In this document: positions 1 to 9,158 of the stretch, piece by piece | How the letters are laid out: the number at the start of each line of letters is the position of its first letter | Position numbering within the stretch: position 1 is the first letter of the stretch | Assembly: GCF_025532145.1 (NCBI RefSeq) | Contig: NZ_ARXS01000005.1 | Span: forward strand, 124,001 to 188,000 | Origin: Alloalcanivorax balearicus MACL04 | GTDB lineage: Bacteria; Pseudomonadota; Gammaproteobacteria; Pseudomonadales; Alcanivoracaceae | Length of the DNA stretch: 64,000 bases | Direction: 5' to 3' | The notes under the pieces: model-generated | What the model was told of the DNA's origin: nothing | The model's database searches: none | Seen by the model: only the letters and a program-made list of their open reading frames with translations | Position numbers and translations under genes: made by a program

Positions 1-1045
1 GCAAATAGGCCGGCACGGCGAGCACCAGAAAGAAGCCCATGAACGCCTCAATACTGATGTCGCCACCTGTTCCGTTGAAATCCGCCACCATGATGCTCAC
101 CACCCATATCGGCATGACCAGCAGTGCCGCCACCACCAGCAGATCGATGACGATAGCGGCCATACGCAGGGTCATGCCGGTGAAATAAAGGGTTTCGGGT
201 TCCGGCTCGGCGGTGGTCTGGCGCGACGGCGGCACCGTCTCCTTACCACCACGCAGCCCCTGCAATAAGGCCTGATCGCCGGAAGAATTCGCATCCAGAG
301 GGGCCAACACCTGATCCATGGTGGTATCGCCAAAACGGGCCGCCAGCAAGCCACGACGCCCTTCCCAATCGAACAGGCTGTTCAAATAGCCCAGCGTCAC
401 CGCATCCAGGGGCGGCTTGTTATCCTGCTGTCGAAGCCGCTCCACCAGCCGTGCCATCAGGGCATCGCCCAAACCATGGTGGAAGGTGCTGTCCAGCATC
501 CAGGAACTGTTGGCGAGAAAACGCCATTCCTGCTCCGCAACCGGTTGCCCCTCCCGCTCCAGCAGAGCCTGGCATTGGATCAGCAGCCGTTCGTGTTCAC
601 GACTGGCCGCCAGCCACTCATCTTCTTCCGGCTCCTGGTCTTCCAGCTCCCGTGCCACGGCCCAGGCCGGCTCCGGGTCCCGCGCCGGCGGGGGAGGCTG
701 ATCCTGGAACGCCGGCTCAGGTTCCACTGGTGCCACCAGCGGATCATCCGGAACCACCGGCGCGCTCCATTCCGGCGTCTTTAGCGGGGGCGCCTGCGTC
801 TCGGCGGCAGTGGATTCTTTTTTCGTTTGCTCCCCGGTTTCCGTTTCCGGCTCCGTATCACCGGCAACAGCGGTACGGGCACGCTGCTCGGCAAGGGCCA
901 GGGCACGCTTGTAGGCGGCGTGCAAAGCCTGAAACTGCTGCGGATGTTCATCCGGGCGGGTGCTTTTCAGCAAGCGCGCGTAGGCACGCTTGACCGCCCG
1001 GGTATCCTCGGTGGCCTCAAGCCCCAGGACGCGCCAGGGATCCAT
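1..1045 (-). CDS. J-domain protein with C-terminal RDD-type membrane region (3' end outside window)
   Basis: The reading frame runs off the left edge of the window, so the C-terminus is missing. The first 50 residues look like a J domain ([10 protein letters not shown]..., a helix with VKRAYARLLK, then QFQALHAAYKRAL), but the HPD tripeptide reads RPD at residues 30-32. A long acidic, proline-rich linker follows. From about residue 300 a hydrophobic segment RMAAIVIDLLVVAALLV starts, which resembles the opening of RDD membrane domains. The ATG overlaps the stop of the upstream Hsp70 gene (TGATG), so the two are co-translated. It is probably the membrane-anchored co-chaperone of that Hsp70, as DjlC-type proteins are for HscC. 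The pairing is inferred from the overlap and the domain. Confidence 0.75.
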   Translation of the reverse strand, partial: MDPWRVLGLEATEDTRAVKRAYARLLKSTRPDEHPQQFQALHAAYKRALALAEQRARTAVAGDTEPETETGEQTKKESTAAETQAPPLKTPEWSAPVVPDDPLVAPVEPEPAFQDQPPPPARDPEPAWAVARELEDQEPEEDEWLAASREHERLLIQCQALLEREGQPVAEQEWRFLANSSWMLDSTFHHGLGDALMARLVERLRQQDNKPPLDAVTLGYLNSLFDWEGRRGLLAARFGDTTMDQVLAPLDANSSGDQALLQGLRGGKETVPPSRQTTAEPEPETLYFTGMTLRMAAIVIDLLVVAALLVMPIWVVSIMVADFNGTGGDISIEAFMGFFLVLAVPAYL

Positions 1046-2730
1046 CAGAACCAGTCCTCACTCTCCAGACTGTCCAATGCCTCCTTGAACTCCTTTTGGA
1101 CCCGGGCGATGTCCAGAGGGTTTTGCCGGTCCAGAACCTGCTCGAACCGCCCCATCAGGTCCGCGATGAACTCCCGGCGGTCTCCCAGACTGGACTCATA
1201 CAGTCGTTCGCCGCGGGCCAGAAGGGCACGGTTTTCCTCGCCGTCCCGGGGGTGAAACTTCAATGCCGCCAGACGTTGCAGAGATCTTGCCTTGTCGTCT
1301 TCGCTCAAGGCACCCGGCGTATGTTCGATCAACTGATAATAGGTCTTGCCGGTGGACTCCACCTTCACGTCCACTTCCAGAAGACCGTTCATGTCGTAGC
1401 TGTAACGGACAATCACGCTTTCCTGTCCACGTGGTCCCTTGGGCACCGTCACGCTCAACTCGCCCAGATAGACGTTCTTCTCCACCAGGCGGTTTTCGCC
1501 CTGATAGATCCGGATCTTCATCTTGGTTTGGTTGTTGGACGCGGTGGACAGATGGCGTTCCACACTGATCGGCACCACACTGTTGCGTTCGATGATGGGC
1601 AGAAAGTAATCGCCCAACCGAGGGTTGTCCTCGTTGATCACACCAGTACCGAGCGTGTAAGGGCAGACATCGGTAAGTACCACGTCGTCCAGCCCTTCCC
1701 CCCGCGCCAGCAGGCCGGCCTGGATAGTCGCGCCCACGGCGACCACCGTATCCGGATCCAGATGACAGGACGGCAGCCGGCCGAACATCTTGCCGACAGT
1801 GGAGCGGAACAATGCCAGACGGGTGGAACCGCCCACCAATACCACATCATCCACCTTATCAGGATGCAAATTGGCGTCCCGCAATGCCCTTTCGATGGGA
1901 TGCTTCACTCTCAGCAACAAAGGCGTGACGACACGGGCGAACCACTCCGGCGTCACCTCGTGAGTCACCTCCCGGTCCCCCAGCTTCAGACTCAGAGTCT
2001 GGGCATTGCCCAACCGGCGCTTGGCGCCTTCCATTTGCAGATACAGATTCTGCATCACACTGGCCGGCAAGGCGTCCCGGCTCAGTTCATGCTCGGCCAG
2101 CACATCGTCGATCATGGCATCAACGAAATCCTCGCCGCCCAGGAAGTTATCGCCAGCGCTGGCGTGCACTTCCATCACACCGTCGAAGAATTCCAGCAAC
2201 GACACATCGAAAGTGCCGCCCCCCAGGTCGAGGATCAAAAACAGCCCTTCCTGCTTCTCATGGAGACCATAGGCCATGGCCGCGGCGGTGGGCTCATTGA
2301 TCAGCCGCCGAACCGTCAGCCCCGCCAGCTCCGCCGCCTGTTTGGTGGCGTGGCGCTGGTTGTCGTTGAAATAGGCGGGAACGCTGATCACCGCTTCCGT
2401 CACCGGCTCCCCCAGGTAGGTCTCGGCGTCTTCCTTGAGCGAGCGTAGAACCAGGGAGGACAGCTCGGTGGCGCTGAAGCGCTGGTCGCCAAGGGTAATC
2501 TTGTGGTCGGTGCCCATGAGACGTTTGAAGGCCGCCACCGTTCTATCACTATGATGAATCAGCCGTTGGCGGGCGGTGCGGCCCACCATGATTTCTCCGC
2601 TGGCATCCACGCCCACCACGGATGGCGTCAGCACATCGCCCAACCGATTGGAAATCAGCTCCACCCCTTGCCCGGTCCAGACACCACACGCACTGTTGGT
2701 GGTGCCCAGATCAATACCGATGATCGCCAT
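1045..2730 (-). CDS. hscC: Hsp70-family chaperone, HscC type
   Basis: This is an Hsp70 ATPase of 561 residues, shorter than DnaK (about 640) and close to HscC. The nucleotide-binding domain opens with [10 protein letters not shown] (residues 4-13). It also shows [12 protein letters not shown], the phosphate-2 loop [17 protein letters not shown] and the adenosine motif [10 protein letters not shown]. The substrate-binding part has PLGTG-like [11 protein letters not shown] and the strand region [11 protein letters not shown]. The C-terminal lid is short and lacks the DnaK EEVD-type tail. I chose the ATG at 2730 rather than an in-frame ATG six codons upstream because AAAGGAG sits correctly before it. 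The gene is coupled to the downstream J-domain gene. HscC proteins are specialised chaperones whose clients are poorly known. Confidence 0.87.
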   Translation of the reverse strand: MAIIGIDLGTTNSACGVWTGQGVELISNRLGDVLTPSVVGVDASGEIMVGRTARQRLIHHSDRTVAAFKRLMGTDHKITLGDQRFSATELSSLVLRSLKEDAETYLGEPVTEAVISVPAYFNDNQRHATKQAAELAGLTVRRLINEPTAAAMAYGLHEKQEGLFLILDLGGGTFDVSLLEFFDGVMEVHASAGDNFLGGEDFVDAMIDDVLAEHELSRDALPASVMQNLYLQMEGAKRRLGNAQTLSLKLGDREVTHEVTPEWFARVVTPLLLRVKHPIERALRDANLHPDKVDDVVLVGGSTRLALFRSTVGKMFGRLPSCHLDPDTVVAVGATIQAGLLARGEGLDDVVLTDVCPYTLGTGVINEDNPRLGDYFLPIIERNSVVPISVERHLSTASNNQTKMKIRIYQGENRLVEKNVYLGELSVTVPKGPRGQESVIVRYSYDMNGLLEVDVKVESTGKTYYQLIEHTPGALSEDDKARSLQRLAALKFHPRDGEENRALLARGERLYESSLGDRREFIADLMGRFEQVLDRQNPLDIARVQKEFKEALDSLESEDWF

Positions 2731-2767
2731 GGCCTCTCCTTTCGCCATTCATAGCCCCAAACGAACA

Positions 2768-2790
2768 CCGGGCGGTATCAAACCGCCCGG
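2768..2790 (-). terminator. Hairpin between the BPSS1780-type gene and hscC
   Basis: A perfect 9-bp stem (CCGGGCGGT / ACCGCCCGG) with a 5-nt loop lies 48 nt after the stop of the upstream membrane protein gene. On the minus strand it is followed by TGTTCGTTT, which is only weakly T-rich. It could act as a terminator or 3'-end stabiliser, separating the membrane protein gene from hscC. Confidence 0.5.
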
Positions 2791-2838
2791 CGAGGATCCC
2801 GGCGCCAATTGGCATCGGGTAAGGTCATGCTGAGCGTA

Positions 2839-3768
2839 TCAGACAGAGGCGGGCTGCCGCGGCGCGGCTTCACCCAACTCGAAGATATCGCGGAACGAGC
2901 AATAGATAGTGGCGGAGTACAGAGCCATCAGCACCAACATCACCAACAGCATCACCACACCGAACACGAACATCAGAATACCGCTGATCACGCCCTGTCC
3001 GAGCACTCCGGTAATCACTCCGACAATGATCGCCGCCGCGATACCCAGCACCAGGAAAATCAGGAAACCGATGATGCCGTACCACAGCATGGCCAGGAAA
3101 TTGCGGAATACCGCGGTGAAGCTTTCCACCATGGCCGCGAACGCATTGCGCTGCCCGAAGAACACCAAAGGCACCTGGAACCAGATCGCCGCCATGTAGG
3201 GAATGATCAACAACAGAGAGACCAGGCCGAACAGGATCATCTTGGCGATGCCAAAGGCCGGGTTCATCATGGGCGCGGCGTAGGGGTCGGCAAAGGAGCT
3301 GAACATCATCATCAGCTCACTGCCAAAGAACAGTGCGCCAAGAATGCCGATCAAAACAAAAAAGACCAGCATCGCCACGATCTGCGCCAGACCGGCCATG
3401 AACAGCGGCCCGGTCTGATTGGAAAATCCGACGAAAAGGTCACCGAAGGAAAACGTGTTTTGCTCACGTACCCTGTGGGCAATGAAATACAAGCCGACGA
3501 CGAATACCGGCGCGAACAGGGTGGGAATGAAAGTGCCAATAAAAGGAATAAACGCGGTGATCAGACCGATGGCCATGAAAATCAGCAGGAAGACGAAAGT
3601 GGCCAGTGCCCACATCAGCTTGTTCTGACTCACGATCTGCCACGCCTGCGCCCACCAGGCACCGCCGTTCCCCACCGGCCGCTTCTGCGCCTGCCCTACC
3701 GTCCCCGATCCCGCCTGAGTTACCAGCACATCCGCGCTGGGTCCCTGATATGGATTATTGGATTCCAT
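2839..3768 (-). CDS. BPSS1780-type integral membrane protein
   Basis: This 309-residue protein has a soluble N-terminus of about 45 residues (MESNNPYQGPSADV...) followed by roughly six hydrophobic segments. A glycine- and valine-rich pair of helices lies near the end, before a terminal SFRDIFE motif. This layout matches what is annotated as the BPSS1780 family, whose function is unknown. The N-terminal NPYQGP motif resembles short cytosolic tags of other DUF membrane proteins. It lies between pmbA and hscC on the same strand but with gaps of 65 and more than 100 nt, so it may be its own transcript. The family call is from memory and the function is unknown. Confidence 0.75.
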   Translation of the reverse strand: MESNNPYQGPSADVLVTQAGSGTVGQAQKRPVGNGGAWWAQAWQIVSQNKLMWALATFVFLLIFMAIGLITAFIPFIGTFIPTLFAPVFVVGLYFIAHRVREQNTFSFGDLFVGFSNQTGPLFMAGLAQIVAMLVFFVLIGILGALFFGSELMMMFSSFADPYAAPMMNPAFGIAKMILFGLVSLLLIIPYMAAIWFQVPLVFFGQRNAFAAMVESFTAVFRNFLAMLWYGIIGFLIFLVLGIAAAIIVGVITGVLGQGVISGILMFVFGVVMLLVMLVLMALYSATIYCSFRDIFELGEAAPRQPASV

Positions 3769-3833
3769 AATGTATGCTCCTTGTCCTTGGTTAAGCCAAA
3801 CAGTGAATAATCATTCTGAAAGACGAAAAACAG

Positions 3834-5189
3834 CTAGCGCCCGGCGACTTTCATGGGCGACAACAGTAACGAACCACAGTGGATATTCCCCCTTCGATCC
3901 ACATCCGTGCCACTGCCCAGAACGCCTCCGAACATATCCTTCAGATTTCCAGCAATAGTAAACTCTTGCAACGGTCGCTGTATAACGCCGTTTTCCACCC
4001 AGAACCCCGCGGCGCCGCGAGAATAGTCGCCTGTGACGAGGTTCACACCTTGTCCCATCACTTCGGTGACCAGAATCCCCGTTCCCAGGCGGCGCAACAG
4101 GGCTTCCCGGCTTTCTCCCGTGTCACTCAGAATGACGTTATGTACTCCACCTCCGTTACCGGTGGGTGACATTCCCAGCCGGCGGGCCGCGTACAACCCC
4201 AGGGCATAGCCTTTGAGCTCGCCATCCTCGATGAAATCCTGGTCCCGGGTGGGCAGCCCATCGCCGTCGAAAGGGGTGGAACCGTTGCCGGCCGTCATCA
4301 ACGGCCGCTCTCCCAAACGAAAACCCTCGGGTAATACCCGGGAGCCGAGTGCGTCACACAGGAAAGAGGCGCGCCGGTACAGCGAGCCGCCGCTGATGGC
4401 GCCGATCAAATGGCCAATCAGACCACTCGCCATTTCCGCCGAGAACAGCAGCGGAAACTCGCCGGTGGCGGGCACATCGGCCCCCAATCGGGCCAGCGTG
4501 CGCTCGCGGGCCTTTTCGCCAACCTGCTCCGGACTGGCCAGCCGTTCCGCGCGCCGGCCGCTGTCGTACCAGAATTGCCGCTGCATGCCGGCCTCATCCT
4601 GAGCCACCACCGCGCAACTGCGGCTGTGATGGGTGCCGGCGAAACCTTGCAGAAAACCAGCACTGGTGCCCAGCACGTACAGACTGGCGCCGGTGCTGAG
4701 CGAAGCACCCTCGGAATTGACGATGCGCGCATCGTCGCGAGCCACCGCCTCACACCGCTGCGCCTGTTCGATGGCCTGATCGGTGGTCAATGCCCAGGGG
4801 TGGTACAAATCCAGATCCGGTACCTGATGCGCCAGTAAACCGGCATCGGCGATACCCGAGTGGGGATCCTCCTCGGTATGCCGGGCGATGGCACAGGCCG
4901 CGCGCACCGCGTCGCAGAGGCTTTCGCGGCGGTCATCCGAGGTGCTGGCCTGTCCCTTGCGATGACCGAAGTAGACCGTCACCGACACACCCCGGTCGCG
5001 ATGAAACTCCACCGTTTCCACCTCACCGAGGCGGACGTCCACCGACAACCCCTGAGACAGGGACAAGCCGGCTTCCGCATTGCTGGCGCCCTGCCGGCGC
5101 GCTTCTTCCAGTACAAAAGCCACGGTGTCCTTGGCCACATTCAACTGGTTTGGGCCGAGATCGGCTGACGGACGGGGGTGATCGGACAT
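3834..5189 (-). CDS. pmbA: TldE/PmbA subunit of the TldD-TldE protease
   Basis: PmbA (TldE) forms a heterodimeric metalloprotease with TldD that processes unfolded peptides such as microcin B17 precursor and CcdA. The 451 residues match the usual length. Typical features are the N-terminal SVDVRLGEVETVEFHRDRG region, the central RRASFLCDALGSRVLPEGF segment, GLPTRDQDFIEDGELKGY, and a glycine-rich C-terminus (FTIAGNLKDMF, SGTDVD). As expected for TldE, there is no HEXXXH zinc motif; that is carried by TldD at 7713-9158. It is divergent from darP, with 66 nt between the two starts. Confidence 0.94.
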   Translation of the reverse strand: MSDHPRPSADLGPNQLNVAKDTVAFVLEEARRQGASNAEAGLSLSQGLSVDVRLGEVETVEFHRDRGVSVTVYFGHRKGQASTSDDRRESLCDAVRAACAIARHTEEDPHSGIADAGLLAHQVPDLDLYHPWALTTDQAIEQAQRCEAVARDDARIVNSEGASLSTGASLYVLGTSAGFLQGFAGTHHSRSCAVVAQDEAGMQRQFWYDSGRRAERLASPEQVGEKARERTLARLGADVPATGEFPLLFSAEMASGLIGHLIGAISGGSLYRRASFLCDALGSRVLPEGFRLGERPLMTAGNGSTPFDGDGLPTRDQDFIEDGELKGYALGLYAARRLGMSPTGNGGGVHNVILSDTGESREALLRRLGTGILVTEVMGQGVNLVTGDYSRGAAGFWVENGVIQRPLQEFTIAGNLKDMFGGVLGSGTDVDRRGNIHCGSLLLSPMKVAGR

Positions 5190-5255
5190 AAAATAGGGTT
5201 TCCTTCAGCTTGATGGCGGAGCGTTCGTGTCGCGGCGGACCGGCTCCCATAAACA

Positions 5256-5795
5256 ATGACCGAGTATAACGAGCCCCTACCTCCCAGCAAAACGCAGCTC
5301 AAACAGGAAATGTCGGAGCTGCAGCAGACCGGGCTGGACATCATGGCGCTGAAACCGGCGCAACAGGCACGGCTGCCGCTCAACGACCCGCTGCGGCGGG
5401 CGCTGGAAGAGGCTCGCCGCATCACCAATGCCGATGCTCAACGCCGCCATGCGTTGTTTGTCGGTCGCCTGATCCGCGATGCCGAAACCGATGCCATTCT
5501 CTCCGCCCTGGCCGCGCTCAAGGACCCGGTACGACAGCAGCGCCTGCTGCAGTGGACCGAGCAGGTCATGGCAGCGGCCTCAGCCAAGGAAGCGGAACCG
5601 GTGATTCAGCAAATCCTTGAGTTCTATCCGCACGCGGACCGCCAGGCGCTGCGCAATCAGGCGCGCAACCTGATCAAGGCGCGCCTGGATGACCCCGGCG
5701 CCGCCGAACAGGAGCAACGTGAGCGCTTCAAGCGCGAGCGCAAGCGCTTTCTGAGCGCGCTCAACGATCTGGAGAGAAACGCGCCTTTGTATTGA
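5256..5795 (+). CDS. darP: Ribosome-associated protein DarP (YjgA, DUF615)
   Basis: DarP/YjgA is a small, highly charged factor that binds late large-subunit (50S) ribosome assembly intermediates. The 179 residues carry the family features: PPSKTQLKQEM near the N-terminus, the PLNDPLRRALEEARRITNADAQRRHALFVGRLIR block, and the C-terminal FYPHADRQALRNQARNLIKAR helix. Charged residues are dense at the C-terminus. The ATG at 5256 gives the standard N-terminus MTEYNEP. It is next to pmbA, as in Pseudomonas, and is followed by a REP-type repeat cluster. Confidence 0.93.
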   Translation: MTEYNEPLPPSKTQLKQEMSELQQTGLDIMALKPAQQARLPLNDPLRRALEEARRITNADAQRRHALFVGRLIRDAETDAILSALAALKDPVRQQRLLQWTEQVMAAASAKEAEPVIQQILEFYPHADRQALRNQARNLIKARLDDPGAAEQEQRERFKRERKRFLSALNDLERNAPLY

Positions 5796-5860
5796 TTGGC
5801 TGGCACATCCACATCTTGATTCGCTGCCAGGGCAGCTTCCCGCAAAGAGAAGCTACGGAG

Positions 5861-5980
5861 CCGCTGTGGGAGCTGGCTTGCTGGCGATTACGGCTTCCGG
5901 CGTTGCCCCATTCGCTTGCAGGCAAGCTCCCACAGCGGCTTCGTAGCACAAACTGTGGGAGCCAGCCTGCTGGCGAATTC
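5861..5980. repeat. REP-like repeat cluster A (three copies)
   Basis: Three related units lie between darP and the MFS gene. A forward copy starts CCGCTGTGGGAGCTGG at 5861. An inverted copy ends CAAGCTCCCACAGCGG at 5938. A third forward copy, ACTGTGGGAGCC, starts at 5952 and ends in GGCGAATTC. The unit type (CTGTGGGAGCnnGCnTGC...GCGAA) resembles Pseudomonas REP sequences. The first two can fold as one long hairpin, which may also end the convergent transcripts of darP and the MFS gene. Related units lie at 48003 and 56664. Confidence 0.8.
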
Positions 5981-5984
5981 GACG

Positions 5985-7169
5985 TCAGCCGATCGGCTCG
6001 CCATCGGCGGACAGCACAGCGGCGACAAACTGCACCAGCAGCAGAGCCGACAGCAGCATCAGCGGTATCCGCCAGTTACCAGCGGTGTCGTGCAGCAATC
6101 CCAGAGTCACCGGCCCCAAAGCCGCCAGCAGATAGCCGACGGACTGACATAACCCGGACAGACCGGCGGCGGCCCGGGCATCCGCGCCGCGCAGTGCGAT
6201 CAACGTCAAGCCGGTACTGATCATCGAACCTTGTCCGAGGCCAAGCAGCACCACCCACAGTACCGGCTGACTGGTTGGCGCGATCATCAGCGCCGGGACA
6301 CTGATCAGCAGCGGCACGTGCAACAGCACCATGGCCAGACGCCGGTTTCGCATGCGGATAAAAAGCAGCGGCGCGCAGAAATTGGCGGGCATACCGGACA
6401 GATTGAACAGGGTCAGCAATTCCCCCGCCCGGGCCTCGCTCATGCCGGCATCGACGAACACCGTCGCCAGCCAGGCGGTAAGGCTGTAGTACAACAGGCT
6501 CTGCAAACCGAAGAAGACACTGAACACCCAGGCGCGGGGATTACGCCACAATCCCAACGATGGCGCCTTGCCGGACGCGGCGGGAGTCCGGTATGGCAGC
6601 ATGAAGCACCAGCCGATAGCACCGGCCAAAGCCACCAGCGCGCAACCCGCCAGCGGATAACGCCAGTCACCACCGAAGGCATCCCGTACCGGTACCGCCA
6701 TACCGGCGGCGGAAGCCGCTCCCAGGGTCATGGTAACCGAATAGAGCGCGGTCAGCGCCGCCACCTTGTGAGGGAAACGGCCGCGCACCAGACTCGGGAT
6801 CAGCACATTCATGACGGCGATGGCGGTGCCCAACAACACCGTGCCCGCCAGCAGCCAAAAGTAGCTGCCGAACAGTCGCAGCACCAACCCCAGGAACAGC
6901 AGCCATAGCGCGGTCAGCAGTACTGTCTCCAGCCCCCAGCGCTCGGCGAAACGGGGCGAGAAAATCGACAGCGCGCCAAAGCACAGCAGCGGCAACGTGG
7001 TCAGCAGCCCCAAGGCCCCACCGCTGAGTGCCAGCTCCTCCCCCATGCCATTGGCCAGGGGGCCGATCACGACGATGCCCACCCGCAGATTCAGAGCGAT
7101 CAGCAACAGGGCAGCGAGAAACAACGGTAACGGCAGACGGCGAGCCTGCCCGCTATTGAGCACGGTCAT
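5985..7169 (-). CDS. MFS transporter, CynX/NimT type
   Basis: This 394-residue inner-membrane protein has about 12 hydrophobic segments. The first reads ALLLIALNLRVGIVVIGPL, close to the NLRP-type first helix of the CynX/NimT (cyanate/2-nitroimidazole) subfamily of the major facilitator superfamily. SLVRGRFPHKVAALTALYSVTMTLGAA fits helix 4-5 of that subfamily. I chose the ATG at 7169 because the longer frame would overlap the upstream gene; this leaves 5 nt after its TAG. The substrate cannot be read from sequence. It is likely co-transcribed with the cyclic-nucleotide-binding protein at 7175-7642. Confidence 0.85.
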   Translation of the reverse strand: MTVLNSGQARRLPLPLFLAALLLIALNLRVGIVVIGPLANGMGEELALSGGALGLLTTLPLLCFGALSIFSPRFAERWGLETVLLTALWLLFLGLVLRLFGSYFWLLAGTVLLGTAIAVMNVLIPSLVRGRFPHKVAALTALYSVTMTLGAASAAGMAVPVRDAFGGDWRYPLAGCALVALAGAIGWCFMLPYRTPAASGKAPSLGLWRNPRAWVFSVFFGLQSLLYYSLTAWLATVFVDAGMSEARAGELLTLFNLSGMPANFCAPLLFIRMRNRRLAMVLLHVPLLISVPALMIAPTSQPVLWVVLLGLGQGSMISTGLTLIALRGADARAAAGLSGLCQSVGYLLAALGPVTLGLLHDTAGNWRIPLMLLSALLLVQFVAAVLSADGEPIG

Positions 7170-7174
7170 CCAAT

Positions 7175-7642
7175 CTAACCCAATGGCAGCATGAAACGCG
7201 CCAGCCGGGACGAGGTCTGCCGCAAATGAGTGCACAACACCAAAGCGATGTTCTCCATGATCACCGCCGCCGCCCGGGGGCGCCGTCGGCGCAGCTGCTC
7301 AAACCCTTTGCGGGTTAGCACCACCAAAGCGGAGTTCTCCACCGCCCGTACGGTGGCGGAACGGGGCTGTTGATCCACCAGGGCCATTTCACCCAGCGAA
7401 TCACCGGGCTTGAGCTGGGCGATGACCACTTCGCCCTGCTCGGCATGCTGTTTGATGATGTCGAGACGGCCGCTGGCGACGAAGCAGACAAAGTCGCTGT
7501 GATCCCCTTCCCGACACGCGGTTTCCCCCGCTTTTACCCGATTCACGAACACCAGTTTTTCCACCACGGCCAGTTCTTCGGCTTCCAGACCATCGAACAG
7601 CCGCATATGAGACAACAATTGCGACAATGGAATGCTCGGCAT
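7175..7642 (-). CDS. Stand-alone cyclic-nucleotide-binding domain protein
   Basis: The 155 residues are almost entirely one cNMP-binding beta-roll: ETACREGDHSDFVCFVASGRLDI, then a phosphate-binding-cassette-like stretch GDSLGEMALVDQQPRSATVRAVENSALVVLTRKGF. The GEMAL...RSATV core is the classic signature. A short C-terminal helix follows, but there is no helix-turn-helix, so it is not a Crp-type DNA-binding regulator. It sits 5 nt upstream of the MFS gene and 70 nt downstream of the strand-mate tldD block boundary. It may be a regulatory subunit for a partner protein; ligand and partner are unknown. Confidence 0.85.
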   Translation of the reverse strand: MPSIPLSQLLSHMRLFDGLEAEELAVVEKLVFVNRVKAGETACREGDHSDFVCFVASGRLDIIKQHAEQGEVVIAQLKPGDSLGEMALVDQQPRSATVRAVENSALVVLTRKGFEQLRRRRPRAAAVIMENIALVLCTHLRQTSSRLARFMLPLG

Positions 7643-7712
7643 TCCCCTACTCCCTGCTGTACAACTCCACCAGCCCGGACGGGCTCTCTCCGCTTCTGTC
7701 TCTTATGTTCTT

Positions 7713-9158
7713 CTAGGCGGTACCGCCGACCGTCAGGGAGTCCACCCGCAAGGTCGGCTGCCCCACACCTACCGGTACTGACTGGCCTTCCTTACCGCAT
7801 ACGCCGATGCCGGTATCCAGGGCCAGGTCATTGCCCACCATGGAGATCCGGCTCATGACTTCCGCACCGCTGCCGATCAGCGTGGCGCCCTTGACCGGAC
7901 AAACGATTTTTCCTTTCTCCACCAGATACGCTTCGCTGGTGGAGAACACGAACCGGCCGGAGGTGATGTCCACCTGACCGCCGCCGAAGTTCACCGCGTA
8001 AATGCCGCGATCCAGGCTCGCCAGTATTTCCTCGGGATCGGATTCGCCCGGCAGCATGTAAGTGTTGGTCATGCGGGGCATGGGCAGGTGGGCATAGGAC
8101 TCCCGGCGGCCATTACCGGTGGGCGCCACGCCCATCAGGCGGGCATTGGTCTTGTCCTGCATGTAGCCGGTGAGCACGCCCTTCTCGATCAGCACGTTGT
8201 AGCCACTGGGCGTCCCTTCGTCGTCCACGGTGAGCGAGCCACGGCGATCCGGCAAGGTACCATCATCCACCACCGTGCACAGATCCGACGCCACTTTTTG
8301 TCCCATTCGACTGGCGAACATGGACGTTCCCTTACGATTGAAATCCCCTTCCAGGCCATGACCCACCGCCTCGTGCAGCAACACCCCGGGCCAGCCGGGA
8401 CCCAGTACCACCGGCATGGTCCCGGCCGGCGCCGGCGCCGCTTCCAGATTGACCAGCGCCTGCCGTACCGCGTCACGTGCCCAGGATTCCATGCGCCCGT
8501 CCTGTTCCAGCCATTGGTAGGACACCCGGCCACCGCCGCCAGCGCTGCCCCGTTCGCGACGGCCATTGCGCTCGGCGATCACCGAAATATTGAAGCGCAC
8601 CAGCGGCCGCACATCCGCCGCCAGGGTGCCATCGGTGGCGGCCACCAGAATCACGTCCTGCACACCGCTGAGGCTGACGGTGACCTCCTTTACCGCCGGA
8701 TCCAGCGACCGCGCCAGCCGATCCATCTCCTGCAGCACCGCCACCTTGCGTTCGCTGCTCCAGACCGGCAACGGGTCCAGCGGCGCATAGCGTTCGGTCA
8801 TGGCCCGGCCGCCTTTCACACGCACCGCTTTGCTGCTGCCCTGACGCCCGATCGCGGCGGCGGCATTACCCGCCTGAGTCAGGGTGTCCAGGGAAATATC
8901 ATCGCTGTAGGCAAAACCGGTTTTATCGCCACTGACGATACGCACGCCGGCACCGCGTTCCAGATTGAAGCTGGCGTCGCGCACCAGCCCGTCCTCCAGC
9001 ACCCAGGCCTCATGGCGGCTGTGCTGAAAGTAGATGTCGGCGTAATCCGCCTGTCCGGCCAGCTTCCCGCCCAGCAGGGCCTGCAACTGGTCAGGGGCCA
9101 GCTCCGCCGGCGTCAGCAGAATATCCGCCGCCAGGGTAAAGCGCTCATCGGAGATCAT
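7713..9158 (-). CDS. tldD: TldD metalloprotease subunit
   Basis: TldD is the catalytic partner of PmbA/TldE. The 481 residues include the zinc-binding HEXXXH motif in [13 protein letters not shown], the [21 protein letters not shown] segment, [18 protein letters not shown], and the C-terminal [23 protein letters not shown] block with the invariant cysteine region. The frame stays open 53 codons further upstream, but that extension lies inside the nitrilase gene. The ATG at 9158 gives the normal N-terminus MISDERFTL and a 14-bp overlap with the nitrilase stop, which suggests translational coupling. Confidence 0.95.
   Translation of the reverse strand: MISDERFTLAADILLTPAELAPDQLQALLGGKLAGQADYADIYFQHSRHEAWVLEDGLVRDASFNLERGAGVRIVSGDKTGFAYSDDISLDTLTQAGNAAAAIGRQGSSKAVRVKGGRAMTERYAPLDPLPVWSSERKVAVLQEMDRLARSLDPAVKEVTVSLSGVQDVILVAATDGTLAADVRPLVRFNISVIAERNGRRERGSAGGGGRVSYQWLEQDGRMESWARDAVRQALVNLEAAPAPAGTMPVVLGPGWPGVLLHEAVGHGLEGDFNRKGTSMFASRMGQKVASDLCTVVDDGTLPDRRGSLTVDDEGTPSGYNVLIEKGVLTGYMQDKTNARLMGVAPTGNGRRESYAHLPMPRMTNTYMLPGESDPEEILASLDRGIYAVNFGGGQVDITSGRFVFSTSEAYLVEKGKIVCPVKGATLIGSGAEVMSRISMVGNDLALDTGIGVCGKEGQSVPVGVGQPTLRVDSLTVGGTA

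Noticed and set aside
1096-2448. A 450-codon open frame on the plus strand opposite hscC
   Set aside because: It is fully antisense to a well-supported Hsp70 gene, has no recognisable protein features and is expected from strong GC codon bias.
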